A DNA stretch of 64,000 nucleotides from Ancistrus triradiatus (Eukaryota > Chordata > Actinopteri > Siluriformes > Loricariidae): the NCBI GenBank assembly GCA_025084515.1, contig JAJAGP010000086.1, positions 620,001 through 684,000 of the forward strand, given 5' to 3'. Of this stretch, positions 45,640 to 55,889 are shown in pieces; the first letter of the stretch is position 1; every line of letters begins with the position of its first letter. The notes below the pieces were generated by a model that did not search any database, had not been told where the DNA came from, and saw only the letters and a program-made list of their open reading frames with translations. The translations under genes were made by a program, and so were the position numbers.

Positions 45640-45880
45640 TATCATCTATGCCGCCCAAGGAGGTTGGGTCCCTTTTTGAGTCTTGGTCCTTCCAAGGTTT
45701 CTTCCTCATAACACTTAGGGAGTTTTTTCTTGCCACTGTCGCCCTAGGCTTGCTCAATTTGGGATTGGATGTAAATATTAGGAGATAATTTGAAATTGTA
45801 AAGTTCTTTGAGACAATGCTCCACTGTAAAAAGCGCTATATAAATAAATCTGACTTGACTTCACTTGTTTATATTTGCAA
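45640..45880 (+). mobile_element. L2-like LINE 3' tail
   Basis: Contains GAGTCTTGGTCCTTCCAAGG, CGCCCTAGGCTTGCTCAATT, AAAAAGCGCTATATAAATAA, then TGACTTGACTTCAC. It is the reverse complement of the 3' end of the LINE at 62070-64000. Confidence 0.75.
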
Positions 45881-45939
45881 TTTTTTCTGATTTGGTGTTG
45901 TAAATTAGTTCAAGTCAAAATCATCCCCTGATGTTTGAA

Positions 45940-46138
45940 TAGTAAAACATTCTGAACTAAATTAGAATTTGATAAATGGTTAATAAAACCAAAGCAATTC
46001 ATTCGGTTTTAATGCCAATTATCAGGATCTGGATCCTAACCAAACCCAGGATTCAAACCACACTGACACTTACCACAGAGCAAATGATAATTCATTAACA
46101 ATAGTTAATCAAGCCCTTTCTCTGTTTCTGAAATTAAG
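45940..46138 (+). pseudogene. samhd1-like: Start of copy 2: intron 3 homologue
   Basis: Matches 29945-30153 (ACATTCTGAACTAAATTAGA, GAATTTGATAAATGG, CCTAACCAAACCCAG). Homology begins here, so the exons for the HD motif (exons 1-3) are absent from copy 2. Confidence 0.75.
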
Positions 46139-46197
46139 GTCATGGTCCATTCTCACATATATTTGAGGATTTCATGTTGGAGCTGAAAAAACAGGAA
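46139..46197 (+). pseudogene. samhd1-like: Copy 2 exon 4 homologue
   Basis: GHGPFSHIFEDFMLELKKQE, with H210/H215 equivalents kept. Same length and splice sites as copy 1. Confidence 0.85.
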
Positions 46198-46291
46198 GTA
46201 CTTAACTCTGATTTAGAACCAAATTTACCTGTTCAGCCAATTTCAAAATTGTTTCTTTAACTTCTAAGATTGTTGTATAATTGAGTTGTTG

Positions 46292-46838
46292 GTCATACCG
46301 TTTGTGTCAAACCGGCTGTAGGGTAAGGAGACACACGCAGGGAGTGGATCTGAAACTCAGGCAGGGTTTATTAAGAAAACTGATAACAAAACTTACAATA
46401 GAACTTCCAAACGTGAATAAATATAGACAGGGAGATTAACGAACAGACGAGGAGAATAACAAGCGGATCACGGCAAGACAAGGTAGGTGAGAGATAACCA
46501 AGGTTTGGATAAAGATAATCTACGAGATCGAATCGGGTAGAGAGAGAAGATACGGCTTGGAACGATAAGGACAACTTGGTAGAGCGATAGGCAAGGTAGG
46601 CTAGGATAGGAATGGTCGAATGGATACAGAGATACAGTTTAGATAGCGATAGAACGAGAGGGCTCGTGACGCGGCAGGGACCACGAGACTCAGCGATTAG
46701 AATGTGAAAGGAGACGGTACATATAGTGAGCTGGAAAGTGCTGGAAAACAAGAAGCAGGTGCAGGTGACAGAGAGAGAAAGAGGCTGAAGGTGGTAGAAG
46801 GTGGGCGTGGTACGCAGGTGCGTGTGCAGGTGTGACAC
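46292..46838. mobile_element. Insertion in copy 2 intron 4 (LTR-like, unclassified)
   Basis: Absent from copy 1 (compare 30285-30310). Contains AGGCAGGGTTTATTAAGAAA and ends GCAGGTGTGACAC. No coding frame. It resembles the other TG..CA insertions in base use but not in sequence. Confidence 0.5.
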
Positions 46839-46879
46839 TTTGTTTTGTTTGTTTGTTTTTTACCTCTGGGGAATCTCAG

Positions 46880-46900
46880 CCTTCACTGCCTAAGTGGAAG
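46880..46900 (+). pseudogene. samhd1-like: Copy 2 exon 5 homologue
   Basis: PSLPKWK between TCTCAG and GTAAGA. Confidence 0.7.
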
Positions 46901-47125
46901 GTAAGAATATTTTGTGTGGCAAAAATAAAAGTTATAGTTTACTCTTAAGCTCTATTATGTGTAGAGATAAGGACTGTCTGTTAATGCAGCTTATCAAGTC
47001 TGAGCATCTTAAATTTAAATATAAAGTTATAGATTATTAAATAGGAAGCAAATATCTAATCTGCACCTTAAACTACTGTCATATAAATATAATCTAATAA
47101 TTGTGCCTTGTCTGTTGTGGGACCA

Positions 47126-47290
47126 CATGAAGATCAATCCATCGAAATGTTTCAGTTTTTGATTGGAGACAAGGCCGACGAAAACAGCATAAACTTTAAA
47201 ATTAGGACTGGACACTATGAGCTTTCATTTAAAAAGAGAGACTTCGTTTTCATCAAGGAGCTCATCAACGGACCAAAACCATCATCTGAA
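47126..47290 (+). pseudogene. samhd1-like: Copy 2 exon 6 homologue without splice signals
   Basis: 55 open codons, starting HEDQSIEMFQFLIGDKADEN and ending ELINGPKPSSE. Where copy 1 has acceptor GACAG/C this copy has GACCA/C, and where copy 1 has donor GAA/GTAATA it has GAA/TTAATA. Both invariant dinucleotides are lost. Confidence 0.8.
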
Positions 47291-47556
47291 TTAATAATTT
47301 TAAAAACATAACACAAACAGTGTGTTCAGAGAACAATTATATCTGTGTACTTACATACCAGTTACAGTAACTGCTGTATCTGATGGTATCAAAAGTATTC
47401 AGTATCCATAAGACAAAATACATCAGATTTCAGAGAGCAGCGTTTGGTTGAATCTGAGTAATTCTTATATACACAATAAAGGTGTGAGAGTTTAAATTGA
47501 AACTCAGCTATTATCCGTAACTTCACTTTATTATTTCCTTTTCTACCTCTCTATAG

Positions 47557-47601
47557 ACTGATTCAGCTACAGACCAAACTAATCAGAATGATACATCTGA
47601 G
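47557..47601 (+). pseudogene. samhd1-like: Copy 2 extra 45-nt exon
   Basis: TDSATDQTNQNDTSE between CTATAG and GTGAGA, phase 0 both ends. The matching stretch in copy 1 (around 30950) is deleted, leaving only flanking intron text. Predicted from splice signals only. Confidence 0.5.
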
Positions 47602-47746
47602 GTGAGAATTTTGTGAGCCGGTGGTACACAAATAGTGTTTGTGATGTTAATGTGATGATGGTTATATTGTGAGCACCACACACACCACCATGTCTGGGTC
47701 ACTGTTGTGCTGAAAATGATCATGTTGTGTATTTTGCCTCGTGCAG

Positions 47747-47828
47747 CGGAATTACAGAGGACGAGAGAAGTCCTTATATGAGATACAGAAACAGGAATTG
47801 ATGTTGACAAAATTGATTATTTCAGTAG
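47747..47828 (+). pseudogene. samhd1-like: Copy 2 exon 7 homologue, frameshifted
   Basis: Begins RNYRGREKSLYEI with CGA where copy 1 has TGA. It is then 10 nt shorter than copy 1, putting the D311 region out of frame. Confidence 0.8.
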
Positions 47829-48709
47829 GTGAGGTCTGCTTGTGCTCACATTTTTGTTAGGGCGAGGTCCTCAAAAGAGCAGGCGATATGCAGGGTTCCA
47901 GTCCAGCACAAAGTTTTATTAATGAAACGTCCAAACTGAGGCAACAACAAACAATAACAGCAGAACCAAGGAAGAATCCCGACTACACAATAATACGCCC
48001 TCAGAAAGAATAACAATAATAAGACTAACTACAGCAAAAGGTAATAATGACAAAAGTAATACAATAACAATAATAATGTGGTACCGAATAACACACTAAA
48101 TGATAATCAGAATACACGAACACAAGGGAACAAGATAAACACAACTAACCCAAAGCCCGGAGGGATAAGGAAACGAAGGCAGAAGTGCCAGCTATGAGGA
48201 GCAGGGTAGCTGGAAGCGCTAAGAGGAGCTAAGCTAAGCTAGTGGTGCTGAGCTATGAGGCCAAGTGCTGAGTACAAACAGCGAGAGAATACACTGGCAT
48301 GAGAGCCGAGAAATAAAGCAGGTACTCAGTAAAGTGCTAGGCTAAAGGCTAACGAGCGCAACGATAAGCACTTTAGGCACTTTATTTACAGCCAAGAATA
48401 GCAGTAGCATGCAGAGGCTAAACTAAGATAGCAGGGGCAAACTAAGCTATGCTATGAAAAGCTGTAACCAACAGGGGAAAACCGTGACACAAAAACCTAA
48501 ACACCGGGGAATGCAAACAAATAAATACATAAAACAAACAATGAGGGCGGGCGCAGCCGCAAACGAAATGAGCGTGGGCACAGCCGCGAGAAAATCAAGG
48601 ATGCGTAACGCGAACTAACCTTAGTACAGTGAGCGAGGCAGCACACACAGTGAGTCCGGCAGGGCGAGGCCACAAGGAAACAGTATGGGGTGAGACCGAT
48701 ACGAATGAA

Positions 48710-48842
48710 TAATCCAGCGGGGCAAAACCGCAGAGGGAAAAACAGTAATCCAGTGGCTGAAACCGCGGAACAATAACTATAATCCAGCGGGCGAAACTGC
48801 GGAGGAAAAACAATAATCCAGCGGGGCGAAACCGCAAACCGA
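48710..48842. repeat. Short tandem repeats, AATCCAGCGGGGCGAAACCGCGG type
   Basis: About four degenerate units of roughly 33-36 bp inside the LTR-like insertion. Confidence 0.75.
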
Positions 48843-48906
48843 AAAGTGACATGAAAAAAGAACATATGTGAGCTAATGCTCCCGCGCCGTCCTGTGCGAT
48901 GCCGAC

Positions 48907-49116
48907 AACTTAAATAGTCACAAAATCAAAACGAAATGAGAATCCGGTGAGTCGCAGCCATCTTGTTACTGGAAGGAACTTAAATAGTCACAAAATCAAA
49001 ATGAAATGAGAATCCGGTGAGTCGCAGCCATCTTGTTACTGGAAGGAACTTAAATAGTCACAAAATCAAAATGAAACGAGAATCCGGTGAGTCCGCAGCC
49101 ATGTTGTTACTGGAGG
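48907..49116. repeat. Three 70-bp tandem repeats
   Basis: AACTTAAATAGTCACAAAAT starts at 48907, 48977 and 49047; the units are almost identical. They are contiguous with no spacers, so this is not a CRISPR-like arrangement. Confidence 0.9.
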
Positions 49117-49263
49117 GAATTGTATGAAATGTAGATCGCCCACAGACGTGAAATCCTTATTCAGGCCGCGGGTCTTAACAGATTTGGGTTTAAAATTAAC
49201 TTTTGGCTCCCTGTTTTAAGTTATTTCCAGTTTATGAACAGTTTGTTCCTTTGTTTCTCTCAG

Positions 49264-49375
49264 AGACTGCCACTATCTGGGGATGAAAAGCAATTTCTCT
49301 CATGAGCGTTATGTGATGTTTGCACGAGTCTGCAATACTGAAGAAAGAACTAAGCAGATCTGCATGAGAGACAAG
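49264..49375 (+). pseudogene. samhd1-like: Copy 2 exon 8 homologue
   Basis: DCHYLGMKSNFSHERYVMFA then RVCNTEERTKQICMRDK, one codon longer than copy 1, with D319 kept and good splice sites. Confidence 0.88.
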
Positions 49376-49474
49376 GTGAGCATTAGAGCAGAGGCAAGAA
49401 GACCAATTGGCCAAGAAGGACACTTTCATGTTATAAATGTTTATTTTTATGTTTTTCTTTTTTATATTTATCAG

Positions 49475-49546
49475 GTAGCATTAAACATGTATGAATTCTT
49501 CCATGTTTGTTACCTGCTACACAACAATGTCTTCAAAGACAGAGTT
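49475..49546 (+). pseudogene. samhd1-like: Copy 2 exon 9 homologue (missing from copy 1)
   Basis: VALNMYEFFHVCYLLHNNVF then KDRV, corresponding to the family segment around [21 protein letters not shown]. Acceptor TATCAG. The donor is gone: foreign DNA begins at 49547. Confidence 0.8.
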
Positions 49547-50455
49547 ACATGCCTGCATCATTGTACACTAGTCGCCAGCCTGGGTCACAGCTTGCCAGCC
49601 ATGTTCTGGATCCCCCTCTCGCCAGCTGTTCTGGTATCCAAGCCGGATTCGACACTCTTCACCTGCACCCCTGTGTTTGCTTTGATCCCAACTCACCTGG
49701 CCATGGAGCGAGCCATTGACATACTTCAGGGGGTCTTGGAATCTGTATGTACTGCCAGAAAGGCAATGGGATTTGTGGTGTTTATAGCTGAGGAGCCTGG
49801 GCTGGAGAGACTCAGACTGGATTTACTGGCTGTGCTGGGAGCTGTCAACTCGGCAGTGGCACAAGAACTCGTGATGGATTATGGGCCATGTCACCACCCG
49901 CACTTCCAGAGGCTGACGCGGCTACGCCAGCTTCAGAGTCCAACATGATAATGCCCCCAGAGTCAGTCACGGTAGCACCCACCGCTGAGACAGTCCAGAG
50001 TGTGCCCACCGCAGAGACTGTCTAGAGCACATCCATGGTTTCTCCATGGATTACCCTCACTGCGGTTGCTATTTTTCTGGATTACACCCTTGCTGTGGTT
50101 CGCCAGCTGTACCATTCCTACTGCAGCTTCATCTGCCCCTGGACTCTGGCATTCGTGGTACCACTTTCTGTTTACTCGCTTGTGTCTGGATTAGATCTCA
50201 TCCGGCCTCGTATTTTGCCTAGTCTGGTTCATGTCTGTTCATGTCTAGCCTAGCCTTGTTCATGTTTAGCCTAGCCTTATTATCATCATTGCTGACTCGT
50301 TATTATTATGATTTTTCTTATCATTACTATTATTTGAAATACCAACATTGTTCTGCAATTGTTTGTGGTGCCTCGTTTCCTGTGCCTTGGGGGAACTGTT
50401 AAATAAATTCTTGCCTTTTGACCTGCATTCGCCTGCCCATGCGACAAGAAATCAC
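49547..50455 (+). mobile_element. Ty3/Gypsy-like retroelement fragment replacing the end of copy 2
   Basis: The open frame from 49283 reads through exon 9 into HLAMERAIDILQGVLESV and LERLRLDLLAVLGAVNSAVA, then stops at 49948. Next come GCTGAGACAGTCCAGAGTGT and GCAGAGACTGTCTAGAGC, like the repeat tail of the Gag frame at 60666, and an LTR-like end with AATAAATTCTTGCC and CCTGCATTCGCCTGCCCATG. Family assignment is moderate and the first part is not recognised. Confidence 0.5.
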
Positions 50456-51474
50456 GGTAACATATGAAGAAATCAGTCTGAGAATAGTTGTTTCACCTCA
50501 GCAGAGAAAATTTGTGTTTTTTAATCCTTTGTTCAGTGTGTTTATTCATCATATCAGTACAAATAATGGATTGTTTTCATCTTAACATTAGTTGTTTATT
50601 TCTCCTGATTTCTGCACCTTATCTTGTTTATTGCTCTGTCATTAAAACTCTAATCATTCTGTGTATAAACAAACTGAAATGAAATTGAAAATGGTTTGCA
50701 TTACTGTACTAAACATGTTAGTGCTCGGCTATTTTATGGGACGTGTGAATAAAGAAATACAGCATATATCCAAAATGTCTTTCATTCATTTATTTTTACT
50801 AAGATATCCTGATCTCAGTTGTGATGGGTTCAGTTTCCTCGAGCTGCAGGCGATTCACTTACCAGCAAGTTAGTGTGAGAGAAACGGGAAGAACACATAC
50901 ACACATGAGGAGAACATACCAACTTCTACAAAACCTGTAACTGGAGCTCAGGACTCTGGAGCTGTGTGGAACCTACAGTGCACCATAACACCCATGTGAC
51001 CCATGTTTCAACTAGTGGTTTGTTTGAGATATATTGATAAACAAGTCTGAGTGAGAGAAGGAACAGTTCTATATAGAGACAGAACAAGATCAGTTATTAG
51101 AAACATGTAAAGTCATATTTACAACCAAACACAACCCTGCAAATCCAACCCGAATGTAGAGGTCAAGTAAGTAAAATAAAACTGTATGAAAGCCATAGGT
51201 AAGGCTCATAAAAAACTGGCTGATTATTGTCAAAGAAACCAAGGCAGAGGGAAGCTGGCAATATGAGAACTGAAATCTTATTGAGAGCTACAGGAAGTGC
51301 ATAACTACACTGATCGTTTCCAAAAGTGATGGGGTTTAGGGGTCCTGGTATTTCTGACAGTGCTCATAACGACACCAGAGACCCGAATCGAATCCAGTAA
51401 GTCATTCCTGAGTACTGCTTATTGTTTAAGGCTAAAAACAGCCACCTCTTGCTTTATTTAATGCAATTGTCTCT

Positions 51475-51872
51475 GGATTCTCTGGTGACGGTGGCAGAGA
51501 AGAGGATTATGGACAAACTTTTGAACATCATGGAAGATGCCAGTCATCCTTTGCACACCGTCATCATTAACCAAAGGAGCCTGTTTATTGACAGGCTTCT
51601 ACATCCAAAGTGCAGGACCAACAGACTGAAAAACTTTGTCCCTCATGCCATCAGACTGTACAACTCCTCTTTGGGGGGAGTTTAAAAGTTTATTTTTTTA
51701 TTTTTTTATTTTTATTTTATCATTGTGCAATTTATAATTTATACTTTTCCTTTCTTTCTCTTACTTTCTTTCTGTGTGTACATTTAAATTGATGCTGTTG
51801 GAAATTTAATTTCCCCGAGGGAAAACTCCCAACGGGATCAATAAAGTTTTATCTTATCTTATCTTATCTTAT
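51475..51872 (+). mobile_element. LINE 3' end (Rex1-like), inserted after duplication
   Basis: Translation gives RTNRLKNFVPHAIRLYNSS at about 51620-51680. Next come GATGCTGTTGGAAATTTAAT, TTTCCCCGAGGGAAA and a tail of TCTTA repeats. Copy 1's flank lacks it at the equivalent point (39812), so it landed in the copy 2 flank after the two separated. Confidence 0.8.
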
Positions 51873-53690
51873 CTAAAGATCATCAAACACTCAGTTCAGT
51901 CGCTGTAGAATTAGAGACGTTGCTTAATGGCTTTAGTTCCCAAAGCTCGAGTCCTAACACAGTTTCATTTCCCTGACAGGATCTTGTTCCTGTATCAAGC
52001 TGCAAAATGTAAGGCGAGTTCGAAGATGTTTTATTGTTAATGTTTTACATTTACAGTTGTTATTCTAATCTATTCTAACATGAATTATTACTAAAAGTTG
52101 TACAGATGTAACAGTAGCAGATATTTTATCATTCTGTTTAGTTTTAGCTGTACTTTGCTGATTGTTTTACACTAACCCCCTACCCAGGTGTGCCACCGAA
52201 TAAAGACTTTCAAATTATGAAATTATGTGAAGCAGTTTGAGGTAAAGATTCCCTAATGTTTATTATATGATGTTGTTTCTTAAATAGAAGGAGGAAAACA
52301 ATTAGGTTAATATTAGCTTAAGGGTGACAATACTTTATCCTCTAGAATTTCAAGTGTTATCCTTTTTAAAATCTGCTGTTATAAATCAAAAGCAAAGTTT
52401 CTGTTCTACAATAAGTTTAAAGCAGCACAACCAAAGTGAAGTATACCACAATATTCAGCCTCACCAGATTTCTTTAATGGAGCCAAATTATTTACAAAAC
52501 ATGTTGATCCAGTCTTACATGTTGATTTAAATATGTAAAGCTTGATACACAGTATTATTTGTGATGATTCATTTCATCAACCTGTAACAGCCATCAGCTA
52601 ATCAGCTTTCAGAATCACAGGAAGCATTTAAATGCCCTCCTTTCCTCCAAATACTAGACTTCTGTTTATTAAAGGTGAAATACAGAACCAATGCTAATGA
52701 GAATCAGGTTCAACTTTGTTCAGTGAAAACTGTGACTTTATCAAAAGAGTCAAACCAACTGAGAAACAAACCAATGGTTTAGGGTTTGGGATCATGAATT
52801 CTGGCTCAATCTACAAAGATAAAACTTGGACATTGTCCTCAAATAAACAAAACAATAGCTGGGTTAACATTGGGTTGGGGTAACATTACCAAATCAAAGA
52901 TGGTAAATGAAATCTCATTCAGAGCAACAGAAAGTCAAATATTAGGATAAAAGGTTGAAATATTAGGTTGAAAACAGCTAATGGAAAGTGTAAGGTTACC
53001 AAAACATTTCAGCCACAGCTGTAGCCAAATTGTATACAAATGATGTTGGGTCCTGTTGAGAATGTTGTTTTAAATGTGTAAAGCTTGATACACACCTCAT
53101 CATCAAAGTGAAAAGCTTTCAGAGCTGCAGGAAGCGACCAAATATTAGGCTTGTGTTTTATTAAAAGTAAAGTAAAGAAAAGATAATATATGGGCACAGG
53201 TTCAAATCCATTCAGTGAAAATTGCAACTTTAACAACAGGGAAATTGTCCCAATACTTTTGACCACACCTGTAATTTATTTGCATGTAGCCAAAATAATC
53301 TACCTGTTTAAAAGCTGAATAAACAACAGTTTGTTTTGTTAATTTATATGATCAGGCAGTGAAAAGTAGGGCAGGTTTAAACATGTTTAAAATTTTGATT
53401 CTAAACTAATTTAACATGAGTTTTTGTTTGTTACTCACAAATGTAGAGATTGTAAAAATGTAATAGCAGAGAGATTTTATACATTTGTGTATCAGCTTTT
53501 TTTACTTTTGCTGTATTGTTAAAACGTTTAAATCATTTAAGCCTAATTAAATATCTGGATTTAGATTAATGAAGCTTAATGATATGAAGCTGATACAGAA
53601 GCTGTGTGGTAGCAGTAGTAGGGAGGCTCTGCAGTATTTAAGATCAGTACTAGACTATTAAGGATTTCAGTCCCATGCACCGGGTAAAAT
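51873..53690. other. Duplicated intergenic DNA of copy 2
   Basis: No gene seen. Contains TTTCTGTTCTACAATAAGTTT (also 40335, 12070) and GTCCCAATACTTTTGACCAC near 53250. Confidence 0.6.
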
Positions 53691-53739
53691 TGATACAGGG
53701 TACTCCATTGCTGTTCCTGACCAATGAACATAATAGGAG

Positions 53740-53930
53740 GGTTAAATTGTTTGAGGGGAAATTAAAGTTATGATATCATAAAATGTCCTTATACTAAACA
53801 TGTACCTTACCTGAACTTCTCCGTTCTTACAATCAGATAAATAGCTGGGCTACAGTTACCTTCACTAGGAAAGCAATTGGTGCACAAAGCGTAACCTTAA
53901 ACAACAGCAACATTAAAAAATAGTAAATAA
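53740..53930 (+). repeat. Piece of a third unit (homologue of 38548-38720)
   Basis: ATTGTTTGAGGGGAAATTAA, AAGTTATGATATCATAAAAT and TGGGCTACAGTTACCTTCAC match copy 1's 3'UTR start. The same block is absent between 49547 and 50460, where copy 2 lost it. Homology stops at a TA microsatellite and Tc1-like element. Confidence 0.7.
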
Positions 53931-53969
53931 CTAATATATATATATATATACACACACATATACACACAT

Positions 53970-55460
53970 ACAATGCCTTGCAAAAGTATTCGGCCCCCTT
54001 GAACTCTTCAACCTTTTGCCACACTTCAGGCTTTAAACATAAAGATATGAAATTGTAATTTTTTGTGAAGAATCAACAACAAGTGGGACACAATCGTGAA
54101 GTGATTTTTTTGCTGCGATTACAGCTGCAAGTCGCTTGGGGTATGTCTCTATCAGTTTTGGACATCGAGAGAATGACATTTTTGCCCATTCTTCCTTGCA
54201 AAACAGCTGGAGCTCAGTGAGGTTGGATGGAGAGTGTTTGTGAACAGCAGTTTTCAGCTCTTTCCACAGATTCTCGATTGAATTCAAATCTGGACTTTGA
54301 CTTGGCCATTCTAACACCTGGATCCGTTTATTTGTGAACCATTCCATTGTAGATTTTGCTTTATGTTTTGGATCATTGTCTTGTTGGAAGATAAATGTTC
54401 GTCCCAGTCCCAGGTCTTTTGCAGACTCCAACAGGTTTTCTTCCAGAATGGTCCTGTATTTGGCTCCATCCATCTCCCCATCAATTTTAAACCATCTTCC
54501 CTGTCCCTGCTGAAGAAAAGCAGCCCAAACCCATGATGCTGCCACCCCACATGTTTGACAGTGGGGATGGTGTGTTCAGGGTGATGAGCGGTGTTTGCTT
54601 TTACTCCAAACATAACAGGTTTGCATTGTGGCCAAAAAGTTCGTCTGACCAGAGCACCTTCTTCCACATGTTTGGTGTGTGTCTCCAAGGGGGCTTGTGG
54701 TAAACTTTTTATGGATATCTTTGAGAAATGGCTTTCTTTCTTGCCACTCTTCCATAAAGGCCAGATTTGTGCAGTGTACAAAACTGATTGTTGTCCTGTG
54801 GACAGAGTCTCCCACCTCAGCTGTAGATCTCTGCAGTTCATCCAGAGATGATCATGGGCCTCTTGGCTGCCATCTCTGATCAGTCTTCTCCTTGTTTGAG
54901 CTGAAAGTTTAGAGGGACGGCCGAGTCTTGGTAGATTTGCAGTGGTCTGATACTCTTTCCATTTCAATATGATCGCTTGCACAGTGCTCCTTGAGATGTT
55001 TAAAGCTTGGGAAATCTTTTTTGTATCCAAATCTGGCTTTAAACTTCTCCACAACAGTATCTCGGACCTGCCTGGTGTGTTCCTTGGTCTTCATGATGCT
55101 CTCTGTGCTTTAAACAGAACTCTGAGACTATCACCAGAGCATGTGCATTTATAGGAGACTTGATTACACACAGGGTGGTTCTATTTATCATCATCCAGTC
55201 ATTTTAGGTCAACATTGGATCATTCAGAGATCCTCACTGAACTTCTGGAGTGAGTTTGCTGCACTGAAAGTAAAGGGGCCGAATAATTTTGCACGCCCCA
55301 CTTTTCAGTTTTTTATTTCTAAAAAACAGTTTAAAATATCCCATACATTTCGTTCCACTTCATGATGTTGTGTTCCATTTGTTGTTGATTCTTCACAAAA
55401 AAATTAAAATTTCAGATCTTTATGTTTAAAGCCTGAAATGTGGCGCAAAAGGTTGAAAAG
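53970..55460 (-). mobile_element. Tc1-like transposon, nearly full length
   Basis: The left end ACAATGCCTTGCAAAAGTATTCGGCC and the right end, ending AAAAGGTTGAAAAGTTCAAT, are inverted relatives (TTCAACCTTTTGCC against GGCGCAAAAGGTTGAA). TA-rich DNA on both sides fits TA target use. A second partial terminal repeat lies at 55630-55780. Confidence 0.82.
54033..55094 (-). pseudogene. Tc1-like transposase, frameshifted but well preserved
   Basis: From the N-terminus (55094): MKTKEHTRQVRDTVVEKFKA, then, shifted, a helix-turn-helix segment KKISQALNISRSTVQAIILK and GRPSKLSAQTRRRLIRD, the paired-like DNA-binding region. The last 170 codons (54545-54033) are open and carry FIFQQDNDPKHKAK and SPDLNSIENLWKELK, the second and third catalytic motifs. 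At least two frameshifts lie between. About 340 residues in total, the usual Tc1 size. Confidence 0.85.
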
Positions 55461-55479
55461 TTCAATATTATGTATATAT

Positions 55480-55483
55480 ATAG

Positions 55484-55515
<32 letters not shown>

Positions 55516-55535
55516 GTAAGATATAATATAATATA

Positions 55536-55600
<65 letters not shown>

Positions 55601-55602
55601 AC

Positions 55603-55625
<23 letters not shown>
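55480..55625. repeat. (TA)n/(TATG)n microsatellite
   Basis: Long TA tract with interspersed ATGTAT. It produces spurious Tyr-Ile frames on both strands. Confidence 0.95.
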
Positions 55626-55629
<4 letters not shown>

Positions 55630-55633
<4 letters not shown>

Positions 55634-55780
55634 GTGCCTTGCAAAAGTATTCGGCCCCCATGAACCTTTCAACATTTTGCAACATTTCAGGCTTTAAACA
55701 TAAAGACACGAAATTGTAATTTTTGTGAAGAATCCACTACAAATGGAACACAATCGTGAAGTGGAACGAAATGTATTCGA

Positions 55781-55782
<2 letters not shown>
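55630..55782. mobile_element. Isolated Tc1-like terminal repeat
   Basis: CAGTGCCTTGCAAAAGTATTCGG, then CTTTAAACATAAAGACACGA and CACAATCGTGAAGTGG, as at the left end of 53970-55460. Only one end is present. Confidence 0.75.

Positions 55783-55865
<83 letters not shown>
55783..55865. repeat. (TA)n microsatellite
   Basis: About 35 TA units ending in ATGTATGTATG. It abuts the LINE. Confidence 0.95.
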
Positions 55866-55868
<3 letters not shown>

Positions 55869-55889
55869 ATGTTCTACACCGGCAAGACC

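Larger units (their letters stand above)
41072..45900 (+). mobile_element. Stack of nested transposons in a Tc1-like family A element
   Basis: Pieces of family A appear at 41150-41469, 42137-42220, 44855-45014 and 45876-45900, in the order they have in the uninterrupted copy at 36824-37587. The gaps hold a 667-bp TG..CA-type element, a Gag-only LTR element, a second element of the 667-bp family and an L2-like LINE tail. Confidence 0.7.
47855..49180. mobile_element. LTR-like insertion in copy 2 intron 7
   Basis: Starts TGTTAGGGCGAGGTCC and ends GCGGGTCTTAACA. Absent from copy 1 (compare 31190-31205). It contains AAAGTTTTATTAATGAAAC, AGCTAAGCTAAGCT-rich DNA, repeats of AATCCAGCGGGGCGAAACCG and three 70-bp units. 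TG..CA ends suggest a solo LTR; no coding frame. Confidence 0.6.
46139..49546 (+). pseudogene. samhd1-like: SAMHD1-like copy 2, truncated and decayed
   Basis: Exon homologues lie at 46139-46197, 46880-46900, 47126-47290, 47557-47601, 47747-47828, 49264-49375 and 49475-49546. It lacks exons 1-3 (R164/H167 and the HD pair) and everything after exon 9. The third exon has lost both its acceptor AG and donor GT, the exon 7 homologue is 19 nt shorter and frameshifted, and exon 9 runs into retroelement DNA. Introns have taken insertions at 46292-46838 and 47855-49180. It cannot encode a dNTPase. Its value is that it keeps exon 9 and a 45-nt exon that copy 1 has lost. Confidence 0.88.
50460..53690 (+). 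repeat. Segmental duplication, flank of copy 2
   Basis: Partner of 38800-40790, nearly identical in its first 900 bp. It carries the same 3'UTR with AATAAA at 50748-50753. Because it follows the truncated copy 2 in the same orientation, the arrangement is a tandem duplication of gene plus flank. Confidence 0.9.

Noticed and set aside
48907..49116. CRISPR-like repeat array
   Set aside because: Repeats are contiguous 70-bp units without spacers, in vertebrate DNA.
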